Shown: piece after piece, positions 55,668 through 64,000 of the stretch
Layout of the letters: every line of letters begins with the position of its first letter
Numbering within the stretch: the first letter of the stretch is position 1
NCBI RefSeq assembly: GCF_009497775.1
Contig: NZ_CP031012.1
Location: forward strand, 2,356,001 to 2,420,000
Direction: 5' to 3'
DNA length: 64,000 bases
Origin: Alcaligenes faecalis
GTDB taxonomy: Bacteria > Pseudomonadota > Gammaproteobacteria > Burkholderiales > Burkholderiaceae_B
Translations under genes and position numbers: made by a program
Notes under the pieces: generated by a model
Told to the model about the DNA's origin: nothing
The model's input: only the letters and a program-made list of their open reading frames with translations
The model's database searches: none

Positions 55668-57232
55668 ATACACAAGCCATTCTGATCTTTGCGGCTTTTG
55701 TCCTGGTTACCCTGGGCATCACCTACTGGGCCTCGTCACGCACCCGTTCCAGCTCGGACTTTTACACCGCCGGGGGCGGCATTACCGGCACGCAAAATGG
55801 CCTGGCCATTGTGGGTGACTACATGTCCGCCGCCACCTTGCTGGGCATTTCGTCCCTGGCCTTTACCAACGGCTTTGACTCGCTGCTGTACGCGGTCTGC
55901 GCCTTCATGGGCTGGCCGATCATCATGTTTCTGATTGCCGAGCGCTTGCGCAATCTGGGCCGCTACACCTTGAGCGACATCGTCTCGTACCGCCTGGATG
56001 AACGCAGCACCCGTATCTTTACCGCGATCAGCTCGCTGACGGTAGTGCTGTTCTACCTGATCGTGCAAATGGTCGGCGCAGGACAACTGGTGCAACTGCT
56101 GTTTGGCATCGACTACACCTATGCCGTGGTGGCCGTGGGCTTGCTCATGATGGTCTACGTGGTGGTGGGCGGCATGGTGGCAACGACCTGGGTACAAATC
56201 ATCAAGGCCATCCTGATGATGGGTAATGGCTTCCTGATGGCTGGTCTGGCCCTGTACTACTTCAACTTCGACTTTTCTGCCCTGGTCAGTGCGGCGGCCG
56301 AACATCACCAGGCTGGCGCAGCCATGAAAGGTCCCTGGAAGCTGATGGCTGATCCGTTCTCGGGTCTATCCCTGGCGGTGTCCCTGGTGTTTGGTATTGC
56401 CGGTCTGCCCCACATCATGATGCGTTTCTTCACCGTGCCCGATGCACGCGCTGCCCGTAAATCGGTCTTCGTGGCCACGGGTTTGATGGGCGTCTTCTTT
56501 GTGGTGATCTGCTTCCTGGGTCTGGCGGCCATGGCCATCCTGCCCAACTACCCCCAGTTCTATGTGGACGGCAAGGTAGGCGGCATGGTGCTGGGTGGCT
56601 CGAACATGCCCATCATGCATCTGGCAACCGCTTTGGGTGGCAACCTGCTGTTTGGTTTGCTGGCGGCCGTGTCCTTTGCCACGATTCTGGCCGTGGTCAG
56701 CGGTTTGACCCTGGCCGGTGCCTCGGCTGTAGCACATGACCTGTACGCCAAAGTCATCCGCCGCGACGACGTCACACCCTCGCAAGCCATGCACGTCAAC
56801 CGTCTGGCCTCGATCGGTATTGGTTTTGTCGCCATCTTCCTGGGCCTGCTGTTCCGTGACCAGAACGTGGCCTTCCTGGTGGCCCTGGCCTTCAGTATTG
56901 CCGCCTCGGCCAACTTCCCGGTCTTGCTGATGTCCATGTACTGGCGCGGCATGACCACTCGTGGTGCCATTTATGGCGGTATGAGCGGCCTGCTTGTGGC
57001 CCTGGGTCTGGTGATTCTGTCGCCAGCCGTCTGGGTACGCATTCTGGGCTTTTCCGAAGCCGTATTCCCCTACGACTTCCCCACCCTGATTTCCATGCCT
57101 CTGGCATTTTTCATGATCTACTTTGTATCGAAACTGGACAGCAGCCGCCGCGCCAGCGAAGACCGTGACGGGTTTGACGCCCAGCAGGTTCGCGCTGAAA
57201 CTGCAGTCGGTATTGCCGCTGTGTCTCACTAG
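55664..57232 (+). CDS. ActP-type sodium:solute symporter
   Basis: Sodium/solute symporter family permease of 522 residues from the ATG at 55664; the open frame reaches 55634. About 13 helices. Motifs include SSSDFYTAGGGITGTQNGLAIVGDYMSAATLLG and GLPHIMMRFFTVPDARAARKS, typical of cation/acetate symporter ActP. Given its neighbours it may carry acetate, propionate or another short acid. It is preceded by the DUF485 gene and followed after about 80 bp by mmsA. Confidence 0.93.
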   Translation: MNTQAILIFAAFVLVTLGITYWASSRTRSSSDFYTAGGGITGTQNGLAIVGDYMSAATLLGISSLAFTNGFDSLLYAVCAFMGWPIIMFLIAERLRNLGRYTLSDIVSYRLDERSTRIFTAISSLTVVLFYLIVQMVGAGQLVQLLFGIDYTYAVVAVGLLMMVYVVVGGMVATTWVQIIKAILMMGNGFLMAGLALYYFNFDFSALVSAAAEHHQAGAAMKGPWKLMADPFSGLSLAVSLVFGIAGLPHIMMRFFTVPDARAARKSVFVATGLMGVFFVVICFLGLAAMAILPNYPQFYVDGKVGGMVLGGSNMPIMHLATALGGNLLFGLLAAVSFATILAVVSGLTLAGASAVAHDLYAKVIRRDDVTPSQAMHVNRLASIGIGFVAIFLGLLFRDQNVAFLVALAFSIAASANFPVLLMSMYWRGMTTRGAIYGGMSGLLVALGLVILSPAVWVRILGFSEAVFPYDFPTLISMPLAFFMIYFVSKLDSSRRASEDRDGFDAQQVRAETAVGIAAVSH

Positions 57233-57246
57233 GTACTTGGTACTCT

Positions 57247-57277
57247 GGCGGTAGCCCAGCCCGATCGGGTTACCGCC
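57247..57277 (+). terminator. Hairpin between symporter and mmsA genes
   Basis: Stem GGCGGTAGCCC/GGGTTACCGCC, one wobble pair, with a 9-base loop, followed by CCCTTGTTTT. The weak T tract suggests partial termination or an expression step between symporter and dehydrogenase. Confidence 0.55.
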
Positions 57278-57311
57278 CCTTGTTTTAATTCATCCCAGCA
57301 GGAGCATCACC

Positions 57312-58832
57312 ATGACAGAGTTAAACACCCCCGAAATTGCTCACTACATCGGAGGTGGCCAGCAGGCTGGCGCCGGTACACGTACTCAACCGGTGTACAA
57401 CCCGGCCACCGGCCAGGTCAGCGCCAAGGTCAAACTGGGTAGCCAGCAAGATATTGACGCCGCTGTGGCCAGCGCGCAGGCTGCTTTCCCCGCCTGGGCC
57501 GACACCCCACCGCTACGCCGCGCCCGCGTGCTGTTCAACTTTCTGGCCTTGCTCAACGAGAACAAGGAAAAACTGGCAGCCATGATCACCGCCGAGCATG
57601 GCAAGGTTCTGTCCGATGCAATGGGCGAAGTCACCCGCGGTATTGAAATTGTGGAGTTTGCCTGCGGCATTCCCCAGCTGCTCAAAGGCGATTTCACCGA
57701 GCAGGTCAGCACCAATATCGACAACTGGACCATGCGCCAGCCCCTGGGCGTTGTCGCGGGCATCACCCCGTTCAACTTCCCGGTCATGGTGCCCATGTGG
57801 ATGTTCCCCGTTGCCATCGCCGCCGGGAACACCTTTGTGCTGAAACCCAGCCCCATCGACCCCAGCCCCAGCCTGTTCATTGCCGAACTGCTGAAAAAAG
57901 CCGGCCTGCCCGATGGCGTGTTCAACGTGGTGCAAGGCGATAAAGACGCGGTCGAAGCCCTGGTCAATCACGAGGACGTGCAAGCCGTATCCTTTGTGGG
58001 CTCCACCCCGATTGCCAACCGCATTTATGAAATGGGTGCTATCGGTGGCAAGCGCGTCCAGGCTCTGGGCGGTGCCAAGAACCATCTGGTCGTCATGCCT
58101 GACGCCGACATCGACCTGACCGTGGACGCCCTGATCGGCGCCGCTTACGGCTCGGCTGGCGAGCGTTGCATGGCCATCTCGGTGGCCGTACTGGTGGGTG
58201 ACTCTGCCGAACGCATCCTGCCCAAGCTGGAAGAACGCACTCGCAGTCTGAAGATTCTGAACGGTACCAATGCTGCCGCCGAAATGGGCCCCATCGTGAC
58301 CCCTCAAGCACGCGAACGCATCAGCGGCTGCATCGACAAGGGTGTACAAGAAGGCGCCAAACTGCTGGTGGACGGCCGTAACTTTGACGGCGCCAAAGCC
58401 GGTGAAGGTTGCGAGGACGGTTTCTGGATGGGCGGCACCCTGTTCGATCACGTCACCCCCGATATGAGCGTGTATCAGGACGAGATTTTTGGCCCTGTTC
58501 TGTGCTGCGTACGCGTACCGGATCTGGCCAGCGCCATTGAACTGATCAACAAGCACCAGTTCGGCAACGGTGTGGCTTGCTTTACCAGCGATGGTAACGT
58601 GGCCCGTGAATTTGGCCGCCGCATCCATGTGGGCATGGTTGGTATCAACGTACCTATTCCTGTCCCTATGGCCTGGCACGGCTTTGGTGGCTGGAAGAAG
58701 AGCCTGTTTGGCGATATGCACGCCTACGGTGAAGAAGGCGTACGCTTTTACACACGCCAGAAATCCATCATGCAGCGCTGGCCTGAAAGCATCTCCAAGG
58801 GTGCGGAATTTGCCATGCCTACGTCCAAGTAA
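57312..58832 (+). CDS. mmsA: CoA-acylating (methyl)malonate-semialdehyde dehydrogenase
   Basis: Aldehyde dehydrogenase of 506 residues that oxidises methylmalonate semialdehyde to propionyl-CoA or malonate semialdehyde to acetyl-CoA. The active-site cysteine is in [14 protein letters not shown], with the NAD segments [17 protein letters not shown] and [15 protein letters not shown]. The family lacks the classic catalytic Glu, as here. It serves valine, inositol and beta-alanine/3-hydroxypropionate (DddC) routes. A GCAGGAGC site lies before the ATG. Confidence 0.95.
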   Translation: MTELNTPEIAHYIGGGQQAGAGTRTQPVYNPATGQVSAKVKLGSQQDIDAAVASAQAAFPAWADTPPLRRARVLFNFLALLNENKEKLAAMITAEHGKVLSDAMGEVTRGIEIVEFACGIPQLLKGDFTEQVSTNIDNWTMRQPLGVVAGITPFNFPVMVPMWMFPVAIAAGNTFVLKPSPIDPSPSLFIAELLKKAGLPDGVFNVVQGDKDAVEALVNHEDVQAVSFVGSTPIANRIYEMGAIGGKRVQALGGAKNHLVVMPDADIDLTVDALIGAAYGSAGERCMAISVAVLVGDSAERILPKLEERTRSLKILNGTNAAAEMGPIVTPQARERISGCIDKGVQEGAKLLVDGRNFDGAKAGEGCEDGFWMGGTLFDHVTPDMSVYQDEIFGPVLCCVRVPDLASAIELINKHQFGNGVACFTSDGNVAREFGRRIHVGMVGINVPIPVPMAWHGFGGWKKSLFGDMHAYGEEGVRFYTRQKSIMQRWPESISKGAEFAMPTSK

Positions 58833-58940
58833 AAGTGGATTTGCCGGGTTGACTCTTCGCCTCCAAACGACGATTCAGCCTGGCATATCGCTATAAGTTT
58901 GCTCACCCAGCAGACTTAAAAAGCACTTTTATCAAAGACA

Positions 58941-58978
58941 AAAAAACCGGGGCTCTGAATCAGAGCCCCGGTTTTTTT
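58941..58978. terminator. Bidirectional intrinsic terminator
   Basis: Perfect stem CCGGGGCTCTG/CAGAGCCCCGG with a 3-base loop (58947-58971), with A runs before and T runs after. It can stop both mmsA from the left and pyrB from the right. Confidence 0.95.
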
Positions 58979-59015
58979 AATGCTGACACGTCATTAGCGC
59001 TGGCACCTGTCCGAC

Positions 59016-60311
59016 TTAGTACATGCCATGGAAAACGGCATCATCGGGACCGATATGTGATGGAGGATCCCAAGTCACGTCACGCATGGAATGCTGCACC
59101 AAGGTTTCCACACCCAGCAGCACGGCAAAGATCGCCATACGCACGGGAATACCGTTGTCAGCCTGACGGAAGATGGCCAGACGCGGGTCGTGGTTCAGAT
59201 CCACGCTCAGATCATGGGCACCTTCGCGGCTATCACGTGGCAGTGGGTGCATCACGATGACATCGGGGCCGCAGCAGCGGTCGATAATGGCTTTGTTCAC
59301 CTGGAAGTCAGCGGTAAAGCTGCCGTCCTGCCCTTCTTCAAATCGCTCTTTTTGCACACGCGTGGCGTAAATCACGTCCACACCGGGCAAGCCTTTTTCC
59401 AGGGAAGTGGTCTGCTCGATTACATGCTTACCTTGCTTGGCGACCTGCTCCACAATGTGCTCTGGCATTTCCAGGCCGGGAGGCGAAATCAGGGTGAATT
59501 TCAGGCCACGGTACATGCCCAGCAACTTGATCAGGGAGTGCACGGTGCGGCCATATTTCAGGTCACCCACCAGGGCGATATGTGCGCCATCCAACAACTT
59601 GCCCAGACGGGAGAACTCCGTGCTGATGGTGTACAAATCCAGCAGCGCCTGGCTGGGGTGTTCGCCCGCACCATCCCCACCGTTCACCACAGGAATATTG
59701 GTAGCACGCGCAAACTCAGCCACCGAACCTTGCTCGGGGTGACGAATCACCATGGCATCCACATAGCCGCTCATGACGCGGCTGGTGTCGTAAATGGACT
59801 CGCCTTTGGCCATGGAGGAAAAGGTAAAGCCGGTGGTGTCACACACCGAACCACCCAGACGGCAGAAGGCCGAGCCGAAGCTGACGCGAGTACGGGTCGA
59901 GGCTTCAAAAAACAGGTTGCCCAGCACTGCACCTTCCAGCACGCGCGACACTTTTTGACGGCGAGCGATGGGCTGCATGATGTCGGCCAAGCTGCACAGT
60001 TCTTCCACGGTTTCACGGGTGAACTGGTCTACGGACAAGAGCTGATGCTTGCCGCCGGTGGCAATGCGATCACGCAAAGGACCGGACTGTGCGCTTTGCG
60101 CATACTTGTTCAGCAACGCTTCGTTTTCCACGATTTCCGTGACAAAACGCTGCACCACTTCAGGCATGGCCCGCGACTCCAAGGAGCCCTCAGGCAGCAG
60201 CCACGTATCCAGTGCACGACGCTTCACCCCAATACGTGCCGCAAAAACGTCACGAGTCAGGTTCAGGCGACGCATTGCATCACGCAAAAAAACTTGTTGG
60301 GAGACGGCCAT
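59016..60311 (-). CDS. pyrB: Aspartate carbamoyltransferase with N-terminal HTH-like segment
   Basis: Second step of pyrimidine synthesis: carbamoyl phosphate plus aspartate to carbamoyl-aspartate. It is 431 residues against about 310 for typical PyrB. The catalytic core starts near 88 (LLSVDQFTRETVEELC), with the carbamoyl-phosphate motif FFEASTRTRVSF, HPSQALLDL and MHPLPRDSRE. The extra N-terminal part of about 85 residues contains LTRDVFAARIGVKRRALDTWL, similar to XRE-type helix-turn-helix. No pyrI or pyrC gene is adjacent. A GGGAG-poor start at 60311 leaves the initiation site slightly open. Confidence 0.94.
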   Translation of the reverse strand: MAVSQQVFLRDAMRRLNLTRDVFAARIGVKRRALDTWLLPEGSLESRAMPEVVQRFVTEIVENEALLNKYAQSAQSGPLRDRIATGGKHQLLSVDQFTRETVEELCSLADIMQPIARRQKVSRVLEGAVLGNLFFEASTRTRVSFGSAFCRLGGSVCDTTGFTFSSMAKGESIYDTSRVMSGYVDAMVIRHPEQGSVAEFARATNIPVVNGGDGAGEHPSQALLDLYTISTEFSRLGKLLDGAHIALVGDLKYGRTVHSLIKLLGMYRGLKFTLISPPGLEMPEHIVEQVAKQGKHVIEQTTSLEKGLPGVDVIYATRVQKERFEEGQDGSFTADFQVNKAIIDRCCGPDVIVMHPLPRDSREGAHDLSVDLNHDPRLAIFRQADNGIPVRMAIFAVLLGVETLVQHSMRDVTWDPPSHIGPDDAVFHGMY

Positions 60312-60471
60312 ATCAGCTCTCGCTTATGAAATATACGCAATGCGCACATTTTAAGACTGCGGCTGACAAAAAAGCGAGCAGGAATTGAGGCTATTGCAGA
60401 AAATACAACGACAATCTACGCAGCAAACAAAGTCGCTGCTAACTGAGCGCAATGCCGGAACCAAACGCAGG

Positions 60472-60927
60472 CTAAGGATGTTGCCGGTACGGCATGGTGT
60501 AAGGCGCGGCCTGATCATTATTGGGAATGCCCAGACCTTCATAATCTTGCTGGCCGGAGGTGAGCCATTCATTATGCTGATAGGCAAAATCGGCCAAACC
60601 TAAGGTGCCCCATACACCGATGACAAAAAGAGCCAGACTCAAGGCCAGAAAGAAGGCCGAACAGAAACCGGGTATCCAGGCCCAGCGACGCCCTACTTTG
60701 GAGCTATGCCACGCCAGGGTCCAATGGCTCCAGCACAAGGCCAGAAACGCCGAGACCAGCCCCATCAGAAAGACGAACAAGGGCAAGCGTAAAAAAGCAG
60801 GGACGAAAACGGATCCGATGGCTCCGGTGCCCATCAACATGATGAACAGCAGCGCGGCCCCATGCAGGCCGATCAGAACCCGAAAAGAAAGGATATAAAA
60901 AGCGAGACTGCCTGGCGGGGTCACCAT
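60472..60927 (-). CDS. Unknown four-helix membrane protein
   Basis: Hypothetical protein of 151 residues with four predicted membrane helices (near 10-32, 40-68, 84-105 and a weaker one between) and a polar C-terminal tail of about 40 residues. An AGGAAAG site precedes the ATG at 60927. I do not recognise a family. It stands between pyrB and the SecD-like lipoprotein gene. Confidence 0.65.
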   Translation of the reverse strand: MVTPPGSLAFYILSFRVLIGLHGAALLFIMLMGTGAIGSVFVPAFLRLPLFVFLMGLVSAFLALCWSHWTLAWHSSKVGRRWAWIPGFCSAFFLALSLALFVIGVWGTLGLADFAYQHNEWLTSGQQDYEGLGIPNNDQAAPYTMPYRQHP

Positions 60928-61039
60928 ACCGACTTTCCTGTTCTTAACAAGAGCGGCGGGTTTGCACCCACCGCATTTTTCAACAAGCCGGACATGGGTG
61001 AACCCAGGACCAGGGCAGCGTTAAAGCAGTAAGCAGGGC

Positions 61040-61624
61040 TTATTTCTTGCCGTTGGTTTGTGTTGCTTCCGGACCGGCAATGGCACGAGCAGCAGCCAAG
61101 GCATTGGCTTCAGTGCCAACCATGAAAATCAGGCGGCCATCTTTAACGGGCGAACCGTAAGCGGGGGCAGCCAGCATGGTGTCACCCACGACCAAAGCCA
61201 GGCGCTTTTTGGGGAACTGAGTGGTAACTTGCAGCAGACGCTGAGCGGCTTCTGGAGTCAGATCCAAAGCCAGCAAACCTTCTTTGCTGTCGTTGGTACC
61301 GGCTTGCACGCCGACCAGATCCTGACGCACCACCACAGCACGCGGATTCACAAACAAGACACCATTGGGTTGCACGTCGACACGTGCCCAACCGGCTTGT
61401 TCCTGAGTATCAGCCAGGAAGATTTGCACGGGTGCAGCTTGCTGCTCGGCGCCAGGCTGAACCTGAGCTTGCTGAGCGCCTGTTGCAGGCGTGGAGGGAG
61501 TTTGCGTTGCGGCGCTGGAGGTACCAGTTTTATCGCTCGGCTTTTCTTGAACGGTTTGACAAGCGGCCAATGCGACCAGACCAACAGGAGCCAAAATTCG
61601 AGCCAGTGTGCGTAAAGTCATCAT
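61040..61624 (-). CDS. Lipoprotein with SecD P1-like domain
   Basis: Predicted lipoprotein of 194 residues with a lipobox (ALAAC, Cys22). A linker of about 45 residues rich in Thr, Ala, Gln and Pro follows, then a compact domain of about 110 residues. That domain follows the pattern of the SecD periplasmic head: AVVVRQDLVGVQAG, then LALDLTPEAAQRLLQVTTQFPKKRLALVVGDTMLAAPAYGSPVKDGRLIFMVG in outline. SecD heads help pull exported proteins; a free lipoprotein version has no known role. A GAGGGGGGAA site precedes the double ATG. Confidence 0.78.
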   Translation of the reverse strand: MMTLRTLARILAPVGLVALAACQTVQEKPSDKTGTSSAATQTPSTPATGAQQAQVQPGAEQQAAPVQIFLADTQEQAGWARVDVQPNGVLFVNPRAVVVRQDLVGVQAGTNDSKEGLLALDLTPEAAQRLLQVTTQFPKKRLALVVGDTMLAAPAYGSPVKDGRLIFMVGTEANALAAARAIAGPEATQTNGKK

Positions 61625-61698
61625 AGTGAAGTTCCCCCCTCTCTTTACGAAGAATCAATAAGGATAGCAGTGTATCAGTCATGTAAAAGTGCAAGCGG

Positions 61699-63861
61699 TT
61701 AATCTTTGTTAAAGCTTGTCATTTGCGCACCCCTAATTTGTACGCTGACTTGATCCATTAAGCGACCTTGTTCGGTTTTCAATTCAATGCGCAGCGTGCC
61801 CGGTACTAATGGAATTCGCAGCTGCGCCCCCTTTCCTGCTTCTACTCCCTGCACCCACCACACCAAGGGCTCGGTAATCTGTCCTTGGGCCAGCAATCGC
61901 AGTTGCTGGTTTTGCGGTGGAATATCCGGGTCCAGCGCGAAAATGGTGCCATTCACTGGCTCGCGGATACGGGCCGGGCCGGCATAGGCCAGATTTCCAT
62001 CACTTAATTCCACACGATCAGTCTGCGTGCCCTCGACAAAAAACTCTTCACGGCTGGGTTCCATGGCAGGCACAAACTCAATCTGGCGTACCTGCACCTG
62101 TGCGGGTCTGACCGTTTGACGACCCGGACGACGCTGGTTCAAGAGCGAAATCACTTCATGCCAGATCGGTGCCGCACCACTGACGCCTGATACATCTTGC
62201 ATACTTTGACCGGCACTATTGCCTACCCAAACGCCAACGGTATAGTGCTCCGTCCAACCCAGGGCCCAGTTGTCACGCATGTCCTTACTGGTCCCGGTTT
62301 TAACGGCACTCCAGAATGGCGTGCTCAAGGCACTATCCAGACCAAAGGTCAGCACCCGAGCCTGACGGTCCGACAACATATCGCCCACGATCCAGCTGGC
62401 ACCCTCATCCATCACAGAATGAAAGGAAGCGGCTTGCTGATCCATACGTGTTTGCACGGCTTGCGTCTGACCCAGATTGGCCAGCGCACGGTAAGCATTG
62501 GTCAGTTCCAGCAAGGTGACATCCGCGCTACCCAGGGCCAGGCTATAGCCATAGAAATCACCATCCTGACGCAGATTCAGGCCCAGCGCACGCAGGCGAT
62601 CCACCAGATTGGCAGGCCCCAGCATGGTCAGCACACGCACAGCCGGAATGTTCAGGGAAGAAGCCAGGGCATTGCGCGCACTGACCCAGCCTATAAACTG
62701 CTTGTCGTAGTTTTGCGGGATATACAGACCATTGCCGGTGGACAGATTCAGCGGGGAATCTTCCAGCAAGGACGCAGCGGTCAACAGGCGCTTTTCAATC
62801 GCCATTTCATAAAGGAAAGGCTTGAGCGTGGAACCGGCTTGCCGCAAGGAGCGGGCATGGTCCACCTCGGCCGCCTCGGACAGATCGCCACTGGAGCCCA
62901 CATAGGCCAGGACCTGTCCGCTGTGATTATCCAGCACCACCACCGCGGAATCCTGCACGCGCGCGGTGCGCAGGTCCAGCAAGTGTCGCCGCATACTGGC
63001 TTGCACTTGTGTTTGCAGGCGTGTGTCCAGAGTCGTACGGACACTGTCACCGGCTTTGATTTCGGGATTCTGATCCAGAACCCAACGGGCAAAATGCGGT
63101 GCCAGTTGAGTCTGCCCCAAGGGGGCTTGTCCGGCCCGGCGCAAGGCCACCGGCACCAGAGTACTTAATTCTCGACATTGTTGGGCGCGTCCCATTTCCT
63201 GCAGGGTCGTACACGCCCGGCGCTCAACCATCAGGGCCGAGGCATTGGGGCCGCGCAAGAGAACCGCGGCAATGGCAGACTCGCGCGCATCCAGCGCGGC
63301 GGCCTGCTTTTGAAACAAGGTGCGTGCCATCGCGTCCACCCCGACCAGCTCACCCCGGAAAGCCACCTGATTCAGATAGGCTTCCAGAATTTCCGGCTTG
63401 GTCCAGGTATCTTCCAGCGATTGGGCAGCCACCACCTGGTCCAGCTTTTGCCAGACCGAGCGCCCACCACGACCACCAACCAGATCCTGATCCATCAGAC
63501 CGGCCAACTGCATGGTAATGGTGGAAGCACCGCGACTACGTCCGGCAAACAAACCATCCCAGGCGGCGGAGCCGACTGACAACCAGTCCACCCCACCGTG
63601 GGATTCAAAACGGCGGTCTTCAGACATCAAGACCGCCATTTGCAAAGCCGGAGAAATTTGCTCCAGCGCGACCCAATCGCCGCGCCGTTGACGAAAGTCC
63701 AGACGGACCCGCTGGACAAGCTGGCCCTGGCGATCCAGGACCTGTACATCGGAAGATCGGTATGCTTGCCGAACTTCCTTGTAGCTGGGCATGGCCTGCC
63801 CGGGACTGGCCCACAGGGCCAGTCCCAACACCAGCAATCCCGCTTTAATTGGCTGGTGCAT
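61699..63861 (-). CDS. pbpC: Penicillin-binding protein 1C
   Basis: Class A PBP of 720 residues from the ATG at 63861 (open to 63906). A signal-anchor helix is followed by a GT51 glycosyltransferase (catalytic Glu in MSEDRRFESHGGVDW). The transpeptidase domain has STLK (Ser nucleophile, AGSTLKPF), SLN (SSLNIP) and KTG (VKTGTSKD). The C-terminal BiPBP region has the typical late part of PBP1C. It is encoded after an alpha-2-macroglobulin gene, with which PBP1C is commonly paired, and overlaps it by 17 bases. Confidence 0.94.
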   Translation of the reverse strand: MHQPIKAGLLVLGLALWASPGQAMPSYKEVRQAYRSSDVQVLDRQGQLVQRVRLDFRQRRGDWVALEQISPALQMAVLMSEDRRFESHGGVDWLSVGSAAWDGLFAGRSRGASTITMQLAGLMDQDLVGGRGGRSVWQKLDQVVAAQSLEDTWTKPEILEAYLNQVAFRGELVGVDAMARTLFQKQAAALDARESAIAAVLLRGPNASALMVERRACTTLQEMGRAQQCRELSTLVPVALRRAGQAPLGQTQLAPHFARWVLDQNPEIKAGDSVRTTLDTRLQTQVQASMRRHLLDLRTARVQDSAVVVLDNHSGQVLAYVGSSGDLSEAAEVDHARSLRQAGSTLKPFLYEMAIEKRLLTAASLLEDSPLNLSTGNGLYIPQNYDKQFIGWVSARNALASSLNIPAVRVLTMLGPANLVDRLRALGLNLRQDGDFYGYSLALGSADVTLLELTNAYRALANLGQTQAVQTRMDQQAASFHSVMDEGASWIVGDMLSDRQARVLTFGLDSALSTPFWSAVKTGTSKDMRDNWALGWTEHYTVGVWVGNSAGQSMQDVSGVSGAAPIWHEVISLLNQRRPGRQTVRPAQVQVRQIEFVPAMEPSREEFFVEGTQTDRVELSDGNLAYAGPARIREPVNGTIFALDPDIPPQNQQLRLLAQGQITEPLVWWVQGVEAGKGAQLRIPLVPGTLRIELKTEQGRLMDQVSVQIRGAQMTSFNKD

Positions 63862-64000
63862 CCACAACTTCCAGAACTTGCTCGTTAGGCCAGACGGCAA
63901 ACACATCGGGCTCGTACAGGGCTTCAGCGCGGCTGGCTGGCAGCACGAACTGACCCACTGTATTCAGACGCACCGTGTAGCTGACTTCGGTGGTGCCTTC
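63845..64000 (-). CDS. Alpha-2-macroglobulin family protein, C-terminal end
   Basis: The last 51 residues of a gene cut by the window edge. They include VSYTVRLNTVGQFVLP and AEALYEPDVFAVW, matching the C-terminus of bacterial alpha-2-macroglobulins (YfhM/ECAM), periplasmic protease traps. These genes are typically followed by pbpC, as here. Confidence 0.8.
   Translation of the reverse strand, partial: EGTTEVSYTVRLNTVGQFVLPASRAEALYEPDVFAVWPNEQVLEVVDAPAN

Noticed and set aside
57513..58721. 402-codon minus-strand frame within mmsA
   Set aside because: It is the reverse shadow of a certain gene with no coherent domain.
1..64000. CRISPR arrays, tRNA or rRNA genes, insertion sequences
   Set aside because: No regularly spaced repeats, tRNA-like cloverleaf, rRNA stretch, transposase or terminal inverted repeats were seen by reading; a dedicated scan was not possible.

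Overview
The window reads as chromosome of a betaproteobacterium of the order Burkholderiales, most likely family Alcaligenaceae and close to Alcaligenes. This is inferred from gene content and order (hemCDXY, terC, sucCD, recA-recX, ppa, a long PyrB, DUF2069-selO, DUF2889), from the moderately GC-rich base composition and from the protein sequences. Genes are densely packed, with many ATGA start/stop overlaps. No rRNA, tRNA, CRISPR array, insertion sequence or prophage was seen.

Layout. 1-10.5 kb is mostly housekeeping: the start of a response regulator with its histidine kinase, an M48 lipoprotein protease, aroC, DUF2069-selO, a YihY membrane protein with a CBS-domain protein, dusA, thrB and a BPSS1780-type membrane protein. 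10.4-20.8 kb is one same-strand iron-type cluster: a FecI sigma factor, a FecR regulator, a TonB-dependent receptor with a signalling domain, a YncE-like beta-propeller lipoprotein, and a MacA-MacB-outer-membrane-factor exporter. It looks like a surface-signalling uptake system joined to a PvdRT-OpmQ-like exporter. 20.8-29.5 kb is a compact Tad/Flp type IVb pilus operon (Flp pilin, TadG-like, TadE-like, an unknown secreted protein, CpaB, CpaC, an FHA-fused CpaF ATPase, TadB, TadC, a DUF192 protein). Its last gene ends on the candidate Fur box of the iron cluster.

29.7-31.2 kb is a more AT-rich patch with one unknown membrane protein and about 500 bp without a convincing gene. 31.3-41 kb returns to core functions: a fumarylacetoacetase-family hydrolase, ppa, hemY-hemX-hemD-hemC, an undescribed 41-residue membrane peptide, terC, sucD-sucC and DUF2889. 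41.3-44.7 kb holds metE and metR, divergent, with a candidate MetR box. 44.8-46.6 kb holds recX and recA with an exact LexA box; recX has no normal start codon where its homology demands one.

46.7-50.6 kb is a TctDE-like two-component system running into an MHS-family transporter. rdgC and an AraC-type regulator follow. 52.8-58.8 kb is a short-chain acyl catabolism cluster (acyl-CoA ligase, crotonase, DUF485-ActP symporter, MmsA). After a bidirectional terminator come a PyrB with an N-terminal helix-turn-helix-like segment, a small membrane protein, a SecD-like lipoprotein, pbpC and the end of an alpha-2-macroglobulin gene.
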